A DNA stretch of 46,418 nucleotides from Coriobacteriaceae bacterium (GCA_015062685.1 SUUE01000007.1:52419-98836), one strand, 5' to 3'. Positions 17,612 through 26,333 are shown, numbered from the stretch's first letter. The notes: generated by a model not told the origin, from the letters alone. Numbers and translations are program-made.

Positions 17612-18418
17612 GTGAACGACTTCATCAAGGACATAAGCAGCTTCGCGAGCAGCGACGGCCTGCACGCATGGGTGATGGCAGGCGCCATCCTCATTGCCAC
17701 CGCTGTCATCACGCACATCATCACAAAGATCATCCGCAAGATCATGAACGTCGACGGCCTCCCGCTCCCCTCGTCCAGCATCATCGTGAACATCGCCCGC
17801 ATAACCCTCTGGGCGCTGGGCGTTTCCATCATGCTGTCGGCATGCTTCTCCGTCGACGTGAACGGACTGGTCGCGGCAATCGGCGTCGGCGGCGTCGCGA
17901 TATCGCTCGGCCTGCAGGACACCATCAAGAACTTCATCGGCGGCCTCCAGGTGACGCTCATGGGTATCGTCCGTCCCGGCGACCACATCAAGGTGGGCGA
18001 AGTGGAGGGCATCGTTCATGACGTCTCATGGCGCCAGACAGTGGTAGAAGACTACGAGCACAACACGCACCTGATCCCCAACGCCCTCATCAACTCCACG
18101 ACGGTCGAGAAGGTTACCCCTGAGTTCCTCGTATCCACGCGCCTCTCCTTCACGAACGACGGACGCGACCTCGATGCGATGATCGCCGAGATGGAGCAGC
18201 TCGCGAAGCGAGCGGTCGAAACCGTGGCAGAACTGGAGAAAGACCCCTGGATCCTTCTCACCGAGATCGGAGAGTACGGCACGTGGGCGAAAATGCGCTT
18301 CGTTCTGAAAGACCCGACGCTCGCCCGCGAGGCGAGGGACGCGGCCCTGCGGGCCATCTCGCCCTACACGCGCAACAACTCCTCGGAAGTCCTCCTCGGC
18401 AGCGGCGACGAGGACTAA
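17612..18418 (+). CDS. MscS-family small-conductance mechanosensitive channel
   Basis: This 268-residue protein has three predicted membrane helices: about residues 18-35 (AWVMAGAILIATAVITHI), 53-75, and a pore helix containing VAAIGVGGVAISLGLQDTIK. The last is the Gly/Ala-rich TM3 signature of MscS, followed by NFIGGLQVTLMGIVRPGDHI of the beta domain and a C-terminal alpha/beta domain. The family opens under membrane tension to release solutes. I chose GTG 17612, with AGGCGG 7-12 bases upstream, because upstream starts overlap the preceding gene. Confidence 0.9.
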   Translation: MNDFIKDISSFASSDGLHAWVMAGAILIATAVITHIITKIIRKIMNVDGLPLPSSSIIVNIARITLWALGVSIMLSACFSVDVNGLVAAIGVGGVAISLGLQDTIKNFIGGLQVTLMGIVRPGDHIKVGEVEGIVHDVSWRQTVVEDYEHNTHLIPNALINSTTVEKVTPEFLVSTRLSFTNDGRDLDAMIAEMEQLAKRAVETVAELEKDPWILLTEIGEYGTWAKMRFVLKDPTLAREARDAALRAISPYTRNNSSEVLLGSGDED

Positions 18419-18519
18419 AGCGGACGAGCCGCTGAGCGCGGGAGAATAACCTCGCCTCCGCTAAAACCGAGGCAATTGTCAAGTCTTGATTTATCGGCCG
18501 AATAGGCTAGCCTAGAATC

Positions 18520-18690
18520 AGGTTCCGTTCTCGAAGCCGTACTTACAGCGGTGGACCGACATTATTACTTACGGGAGCTCTAGATTGCGCGTGAAATGGG
18601 GATTCGCGTCCGTTGACGCGAAAGCCAGGCAGCAAGCTGCGAGCACCCACCTTTCGAGGTGGGTTCATCCTTCCGGCCGGGGACGGGACT
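18520..18690 (+). ncRNA. ssrS: Candidate 6S RNA
   Basis: This gene-free stretch folds as one long RNA. GTTCCGTTCTC (18522-18532) pairs over 11 positions, including G-U pairs, with GGGGACGGGAC (18679-18689) as a closing stem. Inside are a perfect 8-bp hairpin at 18603-18622 and an 8-bp UUCG hairpin (ACCCACCT/AGGTGGGT) at 18645-18664. That layout (closing stem, bubble, side hairpin on the 3' strand, about 170 nt) is that of 6S RNA, which binds RNA polymerase. A promoter TTGATT-N16-TAGCCT (18486-18513) places the start near 18520 and a strong terminator follows at 18695. The identity is inferred from architecture only; another structured RNA is possible. Confidence 0.6.
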
Positions 18691-18694
18691 TTCG

Positions 18695-18730
18695 TTGGCG
18701 CCGGCCTTTGGCCGGCGCCAACCCTTTTCC
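18695..18730 (+). terminator. Intrinsic terminator after the candidate 6S RNA
   Basis: Perfect 12-bp stem TTGGCGCCGGCC (18695-18706) with its complement (18710-18721), a TTT loop, then CCCTTTTCC. It separates the RNA gene from rarA. Confidence 0.85.
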
Positions 18731-18771
18731 GCACCAAAGTGGCCCCTTGCGTTCCGTGATACCATCTATTC

Positions 18772-20091
18772 ATGCAAACACTTTTCACTGAAATAGAGGA
18801 AGCCGCGACGTTGGAGAACGCGCCGCTCGCCGTGCGAATGCGCCCCCGTTCGCTCGACGAGCTGGTCGGGCAGACCGAGGCCTGCGGGCCTGGCAGCTGG
18901 CTTCGCACCGCCATCGAACGCGACGCCCTGAGCTCCGTCATCCTGTACGGCCCCGCAGGCACGGGCAAGACCTCCATCGCGCACATCATCGCCGAAACGA
19001 CGCAAGCCGCGTTCGTGGAGGTGTCGGCCATCGGCGGTACGGTCAGCGACCTGCGCCGCGAGATCAAGGACGCCGACAACCGCCTGAAGACCGGCCGTGG
19101 CCGCACCATACTCTTCGTGGACGAGATTCACCGCTTCAACCGCGCGCAGCAAGACGCGCTGCTCCACGCCGTGGAGAACCGCACGCTCGTGCTCGTGGGC
19201 GCCACGACCGAGAACCCGTACTTCGAGGTGAACACGGCGCTGATCTCGAGATCCCGCATCGTGGAGTTGCACGACCTCTCGGACGACGATATATCCGACC
19301 TCATCGACCGCGCGCTCTCCGACGAGCGGGGGCTCGCCGGAGACTACGAGCTCACCGACGACGCGAGGGACGCGCTCGTCCTGCTCGCGGGAGGAGACGG
19401 CCGAGCCGCGCTCACGAGCCTCGAGCTCGCGGCGCAAATGGCCGACGACGGCTCCGGCGAGCGGCCCGTCATCATAGACCGCGAGGCAGTGCGTTCGGCC
19501 AACCCCCACCGCGGGGCGCCGTACGACAAGAACAAGGACATGCACTACGACATCATCTCCGCGTTCATCAAGTCGATGCGCGGGAGCGACCCCGACGCCG
19601 TGCTCTACTGGCTCGCCCGCATGATCGACGGGGGCGAGGACCCGAAATTCATCGCACGGCGCATCATGATCTGCGCTTCGGAAGACGTGGGCAACGCCGA
19701 CCCCCAAGCGCTGCTCATCGCGCACGCCGCGTTCAAGTCGGCCGAGGTGATCGGCTACCCCGAATGCCGCATCAACCTCGCCCAGGCGGCAACTTACGTG
19801 GCCCTCGCGCCCAAGAGCAACGCCTGTGAGGCGGGCATCGACGCGGCGCTCGCGGAAGTGCGCCACGGGCCCGTCCGCGCCGTTCCGAGCTACCTGCGCG
19901 ATCGTCATCGCCCCGGTTCCGAAGACTACGGCGAGTACAAGTACCCGCACAACTACCCCGGCGGATGGGTGGAGCAACGCTATCTGCCCGAGGGGCTCGA
20001 GCGCGGCGCCTTCTACCACCCCTCCGACCGCGGCTGGGAGGCGTATCGCATCGAGTCAACGACGCGCGACCGCAGGGATGGGAATATATAG
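18772..20091 (+). CDS. rarA: Replication-associated recombination protein A (AAA+ ATPase)
   Basis: This 439-residue RarA/MgsA (yeast Mgs1, human WRNIP1) protein acts at stalled replication forks. Walker A is YGPAGTGKTS near residue 60, Walker B is ILFVDEIHRFNRAQQDALL, sensor 1 is VGATTENPYFEVN, followed by SRSRIVEL. The C-terminal tetramerisation domain has HYDIISAFIKSMRGSDPDA, ASEDVGNADPQAL, and ends with YKYPHNYPGGW and QRYLPE. No Shine-Dalgarno site precedes ATG 18772. TGATACCAT, an extended -10, lies 6 bases upstream, so the message may be leaderless. Confidence 0.96.
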   Translation: MQTLFTEIEEAATLENAPLAVRMRPRSLDELVGQTEACGPGSWLRTAIERDALSSVILYGPAGTGKTSIAHIIAETTQAAFVEVSAIGGTVSDLRREIKDADNRLKTGRGRTILFVDEIHRFNRAQQDALLHAVENRTLVLVGATTENPYFEVNTALISRSRIVELHDLSDDDISDLIDRALSDERGLAGDYELTDDARDALVLLAGGDGRAALTSLELAAQMADDGSGERPVIIDREAVRSANPHRGAPYDKNKDMHYDIISAFIKSMRGSDPDAVLYWLARMIDGGEDPKFIARRIMICASEDVGNADPQALLIAHAAFKSAEVIGYPECRINLAQAATYVALAPKSNACEAGIDAALAEVRHGPVRAVPSYLRDRHRPGSEDYGEYKYPHNYPGGWVEQRYLPEGLERGAFYHPSDRGWEAYRIESTTRDRRDGNI

Positions 20092-20151
20092 AAACGCTCG
20101 GAAACCGAGCTCGGTGATGCTATCATTGCAGCATCTAATCAGGAGGTCACA

Positions 20152-20826
20152 ATGGAAACGCTAACCCAAGTTCTCAACGCTCTGCTCCCCGTCGCGCTCA
20201 TCGCCGTCGCGATTGCGCTCATCGTGTTCCTCGTGGAGCTCATCAAGACAGTGAAGAAGGCTCGCACGACCATAGAGGACCTCGACCCGATGATCGAGAA
20301 CGTCAACGCCATGACGAAGTCGCTCGTCCCCGTCGCCGAAAAAGCCGACCCCCTGGTGGATCGCGTGCAGCTGACGCTCGACGCGGTGAACCTCGAGATG
20401 ATGCGCGTTGACGAGATCCTCGAGGACGTCTCCCAGATCACCGATACGGCCTCCTCCGCGACGACCGCCGTCGACAACATCACCAGCGCCCCCATCAAGG
20501 CGGTCTCCAACGTGGCGACCCGCGTGCGCACGGCCTTCGGCGGCAAGACGGCCAGCGAGGAATCGGCACAGCTCGCCGAGCAGCGCGTCGCCGTCGCCCA
20601 GGCCCTCGAGGACTACAAGGCCGCTGAAAGCGCGAGCCAAGCCGAAAAGGGCGAGGTAAGCACGGAGGAGCTGCTCGCAGACGCTTCCGTGATGGAAGTC
20701 GAGGCGCCCGCGCAGGCCGCTCCCGACGAGCCCGCCGCCGAGCAGGTTGAGGCCGACGAGCTTTTCGGCAAGGCAGACGACCCCGAGCCCGAGGCCAGCA
20801 GCACGGCTAGCGATTCCGCCGAATAG
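20152..20826 (+). CDS. DUF948-like membrane-anchored protein
   Basis: This 224-residue protein has a single N-terminal membrane helix (about residues 9-31), then a long coiled-coil-prone region in which LDPMIENVNAMTKSLVPVAE and repeated hydrophobic heptads resemble DUF948 proteins. The C-terminal third is acidic, Ala/Glu/Pro-rich and probably disordered. AGGAGGTCACA is an excellent ribosome site. It lies 60 bases after rarA and 11 before the permease gene. Function unknown. Confidence 0.82.
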   Translation: METLTQVLNALLPVALIAVAIALIVFLVELIKTVKKARTTIEDLDPMIENVNAMTKSLVPVAEKADPLVDRVQLTLDAVNLEMMRVDEILEDVSQITDTASSATTAVDNITSAPIKAVSNVATRVRTAFGGKTASEESAQLAEQRVAVAQALEDYKAAESASQAEKGEVSTEELLADASVMEVEAPAQAAPDEPAAEQVEADELFGKADDPEPEASSTASDSAE

Positions 20827-20837
20827 CGCACAACGCC

Positions 20838-22172
20838 ATGGCACCACTTTCCAGCGGTCGCCAAACCGCACCTGAAACAGACCCCAAGATCGCCAAAGCC
20901 CGTCGCCGGTTCATCGGCGTATGGACGTGGGTGGGCATCGTCCTCCTCGCAGCCTGCGCATTCTACCTCGCGGGCATCATGTCCAACGCAATCGGCGTCA
21001 TCATCTGGACAGTCGTGTTCGTATTCATCCTGCGCGGCCCCGTCAACTGGCTCGACAAGCACGGCGTCAATCGCACGCTGGGCACCCTCATCGCCTACGT
21101 GCTGTTCGCGGGAGTGCTCGGCTTGCTCTCCGTGATCATCTTCTCGCCGCTCTTCGGCATCAACGCCCAGTTCGAGGACCTTGCCAAGCGCCTGCCCGCG
21201 TACATCGAGGCATTCCAGCAATGGGCCATGAGCCTGTACGAACAGTACTCCGACATTCTGCAGAGCGATGCCGCGCGCGACTGGCTCACGGACGCCGTGT
21301 CGTCAGTCGGCGGCTTCGTGCAGACGTTTGCCACGAGCACCGCATCGGGCATGGTAGCCGCAGGGGCTTCGCTGGCGAACACCGTCATGTGCATAGGCTT
21401 CGCCCTCGTCATCGCCTTCTGGATGCTCGCAGACCTCCCGAGGCTCGGGCGCGAGGTGAACCGCCTGATAAGCGACGAGCGCCGCGAGGATGCGCAGATG
21501 ATCCGGTTGACGATAACCCGCGTCATGGGCGGTTATCTCAAAGCCACGATCATTCAATGCGCCATCATCGGTTTCCTCTGCGGAATCATGTTCGCCATCC
21601 TGGGAGTGCCGAGCCCCGCCGCCATCGCGGTCATCACGGGCCTGCTCAACATCATCCCCATCGTAGGCCCCTGGCTCGGTGGCGGGATCGCCTTCGTGGT
21701 AAGCCTGATCACGAGCCCCGTCGCGGGCGTCATCTCGCTCATCGGCACGATCGTGATCCAGCAGCTCGTCTACACGTTCATATCGCCCAAGCTCATGGGC
21801 GAGTCGGTCGATATCCACCCGGCCCTCACGTTCATCGCCCTCATGGCGGGATCGGGCGTGGGCGCGGCCATGAGCGGGCTCACGGGCGCCCTCGTCGGCG
21901 CGCTCATGTCCATCCCGCTCGTCGCGATCATCAAATCGCTCTTCGTCTACTACTTCGAGAAGAAGACCGGGCGACGCATCGTCGCCGAGGACGGCGTGTT
22001 CTTCAAGGGCGCCGCCGTCGAAGAAGGCAGCGACTTCGACCCCGTGGCCGACGCCACCACTTCGGCCATCGTTCCATGGACGAGCGGCTCGAGCCTGCTC
22101 GCAAGCCTCGCGGACCATTCCGGCAAGTCGCCGCGCAGCAAGGCCGAAGACGAGACCGAGCCGAAGGAATAG
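20838..22172 (+). CDS. AI-2E family (PerM/YdiK-type) transporter
   Basis: This 444-residue polytopic protein has about eight membrane helices. The family signature is PSPAAIAVITGLLNIIPIVG, followed by GPWLGGGIAFVVSLI and the SPKLMGESVDIHPALTFIAL motif. The family includes the E. coli TqsA autoinducer-2 exporter and sodium/proton antiporters, so substrate is unclear. The C-terminal 70 residues are soluble and charged. It ends 4 bases before truA, implying coupled translation. Confidence 0.9.
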   Translation: MAPLSSGRQTAPETDPKIAKARRRFIGVWTWVGIVLLAACAFYLAGIMSNAIGVIIWTVVFVFILRGPVNWLDKHGVNRTLGTLIAYVLFAGVLGLLSVIIFSPLFGINAQFEDLAKRLPAYIEAFQQWAMSLYEQYSDILQSDAARDWLTDAVSSVGGFVQTFATSTASGMVAAGASLANTVMCIGFALVIAFWMLADLPRLGREVNRLISDERREDAQMIRLTITRVMGGYLKATIIQCAIIGFLCGIMFAILGVPSPAAIAVITGLLNIIPIVGPWLGGGIAFVVSLITSPVAGVISLIGTIVIQQLVYTFISPKLMGESVDIHPALTFIALMAGSGVGAAMSGLTGALVGALMSIPLVAIIKSLFVYYFEKKTGRRIVAEDGVFFKGAAVEEGSDFDPVADATTSAIVPWTSGSSLLASLADHSGKSPRSKAEDETEPKE

Positions 22173-22176
22173 GCGC

Positions 22177-22980
22177 ATGGACCAAACCGGCCTCCACACT
22201 CTCGCCCTCACGGTTTCCTATCGCGGCGCCGCATTCTCCGGCTTCGCGCGACAGCCCGATCAGCTCACCGTCCAGGGCGAGCTCGAGCGGGCGCTGGGCG
22301 TCACGCTCCGACGGGAATTCGAAACCACATGCGCAGGCAGGACCGACGCGGGAGTTCACGCACGCGGGCAGATCGTGTCCTTCGAAGTGACGGAAGACGA
22401 GTTGCGGGAACTCGATGCGCGCGATGCGTCTCGGGCGCGCTTCGCGAGCCTCCGACGCTCGCTGAACGCCATCACGCACGACGACATCTCCGTCACCGCG
22501 ATCAGCCAGCAGGCCGACGGCTTCTCGGCGCGGTTCGATGCCACGGCACGCGAATACCGCTACTTCCTCGCCGTGGACGAAGTTCCACCGCAGTTCATGC
22601 GCGACTTCTCCTGGCATGTCGGCCCCTTGGACGTAGCTGCGATGGAGCGCTCCTCGCGCTGCCTCATAGGAGAGCAGGATTTCAAGAGCTTCTGCAGGGC
22701 GGCATCGGCCGTGGACAAACCGACGTGCCGCAACCTCATGACTGTCGAGTTTGAAAGCATCGAACGTTTCGGCGAGCCCTTGGTCGTCGTGCGCGTCGTG
22801 GGCAGCTCGTTCCTCCATTCCATGGTGCGCACCATCGTGGGAACGCTCGTGGAGGTGGGGCGCGGCAGAAAGCCCGAGCAATGGGTGGAGCAGACGCTCA
22901 AGGCGCTCGACCGCAAGGCAGCAGGCGAATGCGCCCCCGCCCAAGGACTCGTCTTCTGGGAGGTGCGCTATGACGATTAG
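22177..22980 (+). CDS. truA: tRNA pseudouridine(38-40) synthase
   Basis: This 267-residue TruA converts U38-U40 in the anticodon stem-loop to pseudouridine. The catalytic aspartate is in TCAGRTDAGVHARGQ near residue 52. Other landmarks are SLNAITHDDISV, FDATAREYRYF, DFKSFCRAAS and FLHSMVRTIVGTLVEVGRG. It overlaps the following small gene by 11 bases. Confidence 0.96.
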   Translation: MDQTGLHTLALTVSYRGAAFSGFARQPDQLTVQGELERALGVTLRREFETTCAGRTDAGVHARGQIVSFEVTEDELRELDARDASRARFASLRRSLNAITHDDISVTAISQQADGFSARFDATAREYRYFLAVDEVPPQFMRDFSWHVGPLDVAAMERSSRCLIGEQDFKSFCRAASAVDKPTCRNLMTVEFESIERFGEPLVVVRVVGSSFLHSMVRTIVGTLVEVGRGRKPEQWVEQTLKALDRKAAGECAPAQGLVFWEVRYDD

Positions 22981-23152
22981 CGGGCGCGACGGGCGAAACG
23001 GACGCGCTGCCGAGCAGGCGCGGCCCAAAGCGGAGCGCGCGGGCAACCCCGCCCGTTTCAAGCTACTCTACGAGAGCGCAGACCGGCGTTTCTGCCTGTT
23101 CCAGGACGACGAGGGGCACCTCACGTCGGTGCGTTCCTCCAAGCTCGCGTAG
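22970..23152 (+). CDS. Small basic hypothetical protein (60 aa)
   Basis: ATG 22970 overlaps the end of truA and has GGGAGGTGC just upstream. The first 28 residues are Arg/Ala-rich. The rest (ARFKLLYESADRRFCLFQDD, then EGHLTSVRSSKLA) looks folded and ends at a bidirectional hairpin. I do not recognise a family. The coupled start and the terminator after it support a real gene. Confidence 0.65.
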   Translation: MTISGRDGRNGRAAEQARPKAERAGNPARFKLLYESADRRFCLFQDDEGHLTSVRSSKLA

Positions 23153-23195
23153 AGCAAAGCGGCCCGTCCACACCGAACGGGCCGCTCTAGCTTTT
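23151..23195. terminator. Bidirectional terminator between small gene and galU
   Basis: AGCGGCCCGT (23158-23167) and ACGGGCCGCT (23177-23186) form a perfect 10-bp stem. On the plus strand it is followed by CTAGCTTTTG. The minus side serves galU, which stops at 23209. Confidence 0.75.
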
Positions 23196-23208
23196 GCGGT
23201 ATGGGCGC

Positions 23209-24024
23209 CTATTCCTGGGTGCGCCTCTTCCACAGCACGTTGTTCGTCTCCAACCAGCTCTCAACGGTGCCGGTGTCGAAACCGTCCGAGGGGTCGATGA
23301 CGAGCGCGTACATCTCCTCTTCCTTGAGCACCGCATCGAGCGCGTCGGTCAGCTGGATCTCGCCGCCCACCGTCGGCTTGGCGTCGGCAAGCAGCTCCAT
23401 AACGCGCGGGCTTAGCAGATAGCGCCCGAACACGGCCAAGTTGCTCGGGGCATCCTCCGGAGCCGGCTTCTCCACGAGGGAGTCGATCTTCCACACGTCA
23501 TCCGACACGGGCGAGCCCGCGATAACGCCGAAACGCTTCACTTCCTCGTGAGGCACGGGCATGACGGCGATGACGCTCGCGCCACCGTGGGCGTCGGAAA
23601 TCTCCTGCATGCGGGGGAGCATCTTGTTATCGGGCACGAGCACGTCGCCCAAGAGCACGTAGAACGCCTCGTCGCCCGTCTTCTCGGCGGCGCAACGCAC
23701 GGCGTGGCCGAGCCCGAGGGCTTCTTCCTGATACACATAGCTCACGTTCATGTTGCCCACGCGCTCGACTTCGTCTGCGTAGGCGTCCTTACCGCGCTCG
23801 CGCAGCAGGGCGACGAGTTCGGGGTCGGGCGAGAAATGGTCCTCGATAGCCTTCTTCGTACGGCTGTTGATGATTACCACCTCGTCGGCAGCGCTCGCCA
23901 AGCCTTCTTCCACCACGTACTGAATGGCGGGGCGATCCACGACGAGAAGCATTTCCTTGGGCTGCGACTTCGTAGCAGGCAGAAAGCGCGTTCCGAGGCC
24001 TGCTGCGGGTATGAGAGCCTTCAT
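23209..24024 (-). CDS. galU: UTP-glucose-1-phosphate uridylyltransferase
   Basis: This 271-residue enzyme makes UDP-glucose for envelope polysaccharides. The nucleotide-binding loop is ALIPAAGLGTRFLPATKSQP, with KEMLLVVDRPAIQYVVEE, LGHAVRCA, VLLGDVLVP, KPAPEDAPSNLAVFGRYLL and GEIQLTDAL. AAAGGAATTCA precedes the ATG. It is monocistronic and divergent from the Veg-like gene. Confidence 0.95.
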   Translation of the reverse strand: MKALIPAAGLGTRFLPATKSQPKEMLLVVDRPAIQYVVEEGLASAADEVVIINSRTKKAIEDHFSPDPELVALLRERGKDAYADEVERVGNMNVSYVYQEEALGLGHAVRCAAEKTGDEAFYVLLGDVLVPDNKMLPRMQEISDAHGGASVIAVMPVPHEEVKRFGVIAGSPVSDDVWKIDSLVEKPAPEDAPSNLAVFGRYLLSPRVMELLADAKPTVGGEIQLTDALDAVLKEEEMYALVIDPSDGFDTGTVESWLETNNVLWKRRTQE

Positions 24025-24183
24025 TGAATTCCTTTCGCTGTATTGCTATGCGTTGCCATTATAGATGAGGGTTGTGAAGCCGCGCCTATATCGCGTTTTG
24101 TTGGAGAAGGTGGAAAACGGTTTTGCCGGCGTGATAAGATGTGCGCCGGCTTATTGCACAACGAGAACGATAAGGAGCCTTTC

Positions 24184-24537
24184 ATGGATTTGGCTCAACA
24201 GGCAAAACTGGTCGATTCCATTCACGACACGCTTTCCGACTTCGTCGGGCAGCGCTTGCGCGTCAAGGCGAACATGGGCCGTTCTAAGATCATCGAGAGC
24301 GAAGGCGTCCTGACGCAGGTTCACCCCCGTCTGTTCATCATGGAGATCGACCGCAAGCGCGGCCGCACGGCGCGCCAGTCCTACCAGTACGTCGACGTGC
24401 TCACGGGCACCGTCGAGCTCTCGCAGAACGGCGAGCCCATCTTCGAGCCGTTCATCATCGAGCCCGAGGCCGAGCTTCCGCCCATCGTGGAGGAAGGCGC
24501 CATCGCCGAGGCCCTGAACGACCAGATTCTGGCTTAG
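24184..24537 (+). CDS. Veg family protein
   Basis: This 117-residue protein contains the Veg core (DFVGQRLRVKANMGRSKIIE, SEGVLTQVHPRLFIMEID, SYQYVDVLTGTVEL) of the small DUF1021 proteins; in B. subtilis Veg affects biofilm gene expression. It carries about 30 extra acidic C-terminal residues. I chose ATG 24184 because ATAAGGAGCC lies upstream; the frame is open further up without a ribosome site. Confidence 0.88.
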   Translation: MDLAQQAKLVDSIHDTLSDFVGQRLRVKANMGRSKIIESEGVLTQVHPRLFIMEIDRKRGRTARQSYQYVDVLTGTVELSQNGEPIFEPFIIEPEAELPPIVEEGAIAEALNDQILA

Positions 24538-24597
24538 AACGAGCAAGCGCGCCTGCCGGGCCGTTTGTCGTGATTGGATGGTCGCAGCCGCCCGCGG

Positions 24598-24626
24598 TTG
24601 ACAAACCGTGGTCGCACCTGCAAAAT
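24598..24626 (+). promoter_or_regulatory. Promoter of tRNA-Ala
   Basis: TTGACA at 24598-24603 with a 17-base spacer to CAAAAT (24621-24626). The start would be near 24633, about 29 bases before the tRNA. Confidence 0.55.
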
Positions 24627-24661
24627 ACTTTCTTGCGCGTTAGCCGCGCACATACATACGT

Positions 24662-24737
24662 GGGGATGTAGCTCAGCTGGGAGAGCATCACGTTCGCAAC
24701 GTGGGGGTCGTGGGTTCGAATCCCATCATCTCCACCA
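24662..24737 (+). tRNA. tRNA-Ala(CGC)
   Basis: All arms fold: acceptor GGGGATG/CATCTCC, D stem GCTC/GAGC, anticodon loop TTCGCAA giving CGC, and T arm with GTTCGAATC. The acceptor has the G3:U70 pair that defines alanine identity. CCA is encoded (24735-24737). It reads GCG codons. Its 3' end is one end of the duplicated att-like repeat. Confidence 0.97.
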
Positions 24738-24775
24738 CGTAACACAAGGGCCCTCGGCAACGGGGGCCTTTTCAT
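24726..24775 (+). repeat. attL-like direct repeat (tRNA-Ala 3' end)
   Basis: These 50 bases cover the last 8 acceptor-side bases of the tRNA, CCA and the terminator. They match 32439-32488 at 47 of 50 positions. The intact tRNA lies on this side, as expected when an element inserts at a tRNA 3' end. Confidence 0.7.
24747..24772 (+). terminator. Terminator of tRNA-Ala
   Basis: GGCCCTCG (24749-24756) pairs with CGGGGGCC (24761-24768), one G-U pair, with a GCAA loop and then TTTT. It lies within the repeat also found at 32439-32488. Confidence 0.85.
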
Positions 24776-25027
24776 GTCTACGGAACCCGCGGGGATTCGA
24801 ACCGATGAGGTCGAAATGCGTTAAGCGAACGTGCCAGTGGCACGTTCGTAGCATTTCTTCCATCAATGCCTCCTATTCGCCTTCTTGTGCCAGGGTGCTC
24901 GGATGATGCGAGCTGAGGGAAGGTGACAGTTCCAGTTGAATGTCACCTCGCGAGGCACTCTCCGTGAGCTGTTGGTAATTGCGGCGCCCTTTCCCGATGT
25001 CGCAGAATGTGGGACAAGGGGGAAGCT
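24776..25027. other. Gene-free stretch with a long hairpin
   Basis: I see no gene. CGAACGTGCC (24826-24835) and GGCACGTTCG (24839-24848) form a perfect stem with an AGT loop, extended by AAATGC/GCATTT flanks. A T-arm-like GGATTCGAACC lies at 24792-24802 without the rest of a tRNA. AAGGGGGAAG before 25028 is the next gene's ribosome site. Confidence 0.5.
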
Positions 25028-25552
25028 ATGCATCAGGGCCAGGACGTCATCATCCATTGCGCCGGAACACTTGAAGACGGCTACGTTTTCATAGACACGT
25101 GGGCTGGCAACAATCCGCTGAACGTGACGGTTGGAAGCGGGCAACTTCCGCCCGGGGTTGAGCGACGCCTCATGGGGCTCACGCGCGGACAGCGGAGCGT
25201 GTTCACGCTGCCGTCTGCCGAAGCGTATGGGGAATACGACCCCTCCCTGGTGTTCGAGGTGCCTGCGGGCTCCATCCCGAATGCGCATGATCTGCCGATC
25301 GGCGGCTTCATCACGGTGCAAACCGATGCGGGAATGGCGCGGCTCCGGGTGCTCTCGGTGCAGGACGGAGTAGTGCGCTTCGATCAAAACCACGAGCTGG
25401 CGGGACGCGATGTCACGTTCGAGATCGAGCTCGTCTCGGACGGCACGGAAACGGCAATCGACCTAGAGCGCAATGCCAAAGGCTGCAGCTGCGACGCCCT
25501 GCGCGAATCGCTTTTAGGCGAGAAGTGCTGCCACGATGGTCATCACGGGTGA
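25028..25552 (+). CDS. SlyD-like FKBP with metal-binding tail
   Basis: This 174-residue protein has the FKBP half (QDVIIHCAGTLEDGYVF, LPPGVERRLMGLTRGQ), the insert-in-flap domain (VPAGSIPNAHDLPIGG) and DQNHELAGRDVTFEIELV. The tail contains KGCSCDALRESLLGEKCCHD ending HHG, four cysteines and three histidines, resembling the nickel-binding tail of SlyD. Family roles are prolyl isomerisation and metal-enzyme maturation. The aromatic active-site residues of FKBPs are partly replaced (TWAGNN where FDSS is usual), so isomerase activity may be weak. It starts the island and could assist the molybdoenzyme, which is inference. It is distinct from the FKBP at 1888. Confidence 0.88.
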   Translation: MHQGQDVIIHCAGTLEDGYVFIDTWAGNNPLNVTVGSGQLPPGVERRLMGLTRGQRSVFTLPSAEAYGEYDPSLVFEVPAGSIPNAHDLPIGGFITVQTDAGMARLRVLSVQDGVVRFDQNHELAGRDVTFEIELVSDGTETAIDLERNAKGCSCDALRESLLGEKCCHDGHHG

Positions 25553-25587
25553 TACCATGTAAGCACCGACGTTGACGAGGGGGCAAG

Positions 25588-26160
25588 GTGGGCGCGAGCG
25601 AGGCGCTGGAGGCAAGCTTCAAGAAGCTGGTGTTGCGGCATCCATATTCGAAGATCACTGTGGCGGAAATATGCCGGGAGGCTCATCTGTCGCGCAAGAC
25701 CTTCTACGTTAACTTCCAAGATAAAGAGGACATTGTCGCGAGCATATTCGAGCGCGGCGCCGTGGGGCCAATCCGCGCGCTCAACGCCGCGCTCACGCGT
25801 GATCAGGCCCGCAGCATCTCTGTCGCGTACACCGAGAATCTGTACAGCTACTTCGAGTCGGAAAAGGACTATTACCAGAAACTCGTGGGACCGATGTTCG
25901 GGAAAGACGACACGTTCATTCGCGTGGTCACCCGCTCGTTGTTCAGCCTGAACCAGGAAATACTCGGTCAAGATGACATCGGCACCGAGCAGGAACGAGA
26001 GTACGTGTCGTATTTCTTCGCGTCGTCCCAGGCGATGTTTTGCCAGAAATGGATTGCAGATGGCATGCCCATCCCGCCCAAACGGCTCGCGGAGATCTAT
26101 TGCAGCATGGCCTACTCGTACTGGTTCGAAACCTTCGACGGCGCGGAAAAGCAAGGATAG
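25588..26160 (+). CDS. TetR/AcrR family regulator
   Basis: This 190-residue protein has a TetR-type HTH at about residues 22-45 (ITVAEICREAHLSRKTFYVN), then an all-helical ligand domain (MFGKDDTFIRVVTRSLF and so on). GTG 25588 has GAGGGGGCAAG upstream. It lies 228 bases before the molybdoenzyme operon in the same direction and is the likely local regulator; its inducer would be the pathway substrate, by analogy. Confidence 0.9.
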   Translation: MGASEALEASFKKLVLRHPYSKITVAEICREAHLSRKTFYVNFQDKEDIVASIFERGAVGPIRALNAALTRDQARSISVAYTENLYSYFESEKDYYQKLVGPMFGKDDTFIRVVTRSLFSLNQEILGQDDIGTEQEREYVSYFFASSQAMFCQKWIADGMPIPPKRLAEIYCSMAYSYWFETFDGAEKQG

Positions 26161-26303
26161 CCCGCTGGAGAAGGCTGCGTTTCGGCTAGCATCACGCGCC
26201 CATTCCGCATGCATTCGGAAGCACCTGCGCCTGCGTGGCCCTCATCGGTAAACATTTCTCCCATAGTGTCACCCCGCAGTCTCCAGGTTGCCCCGTTCGG
26301 AAA

Positions 26304-26333
26304 TTGAATCCGCACGCGCACCCTCTCTAGCCT
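26304..26333 (+). promoter_or_regulatory. Promoter candidate of the molybdoenzyme operon
   Basis: TTGAAT (26304-26309), an 18-base spacer and TAGCCT (26328-26333). A short G/C hairpin (GGGGG-TTTC-ACCCC, 26341-26354) follows in the leader. The rest of 26161-26388 shows nothing else. Confidence 0.4.

Noticed and set aside
24780..24810. Possible minus-strand tRNA
   Set aside because: Only GGTTCGAATCCCC, a T-arm-like stretch, is present; the stem does not pair well and no acceptor or anticodon arm can be found.
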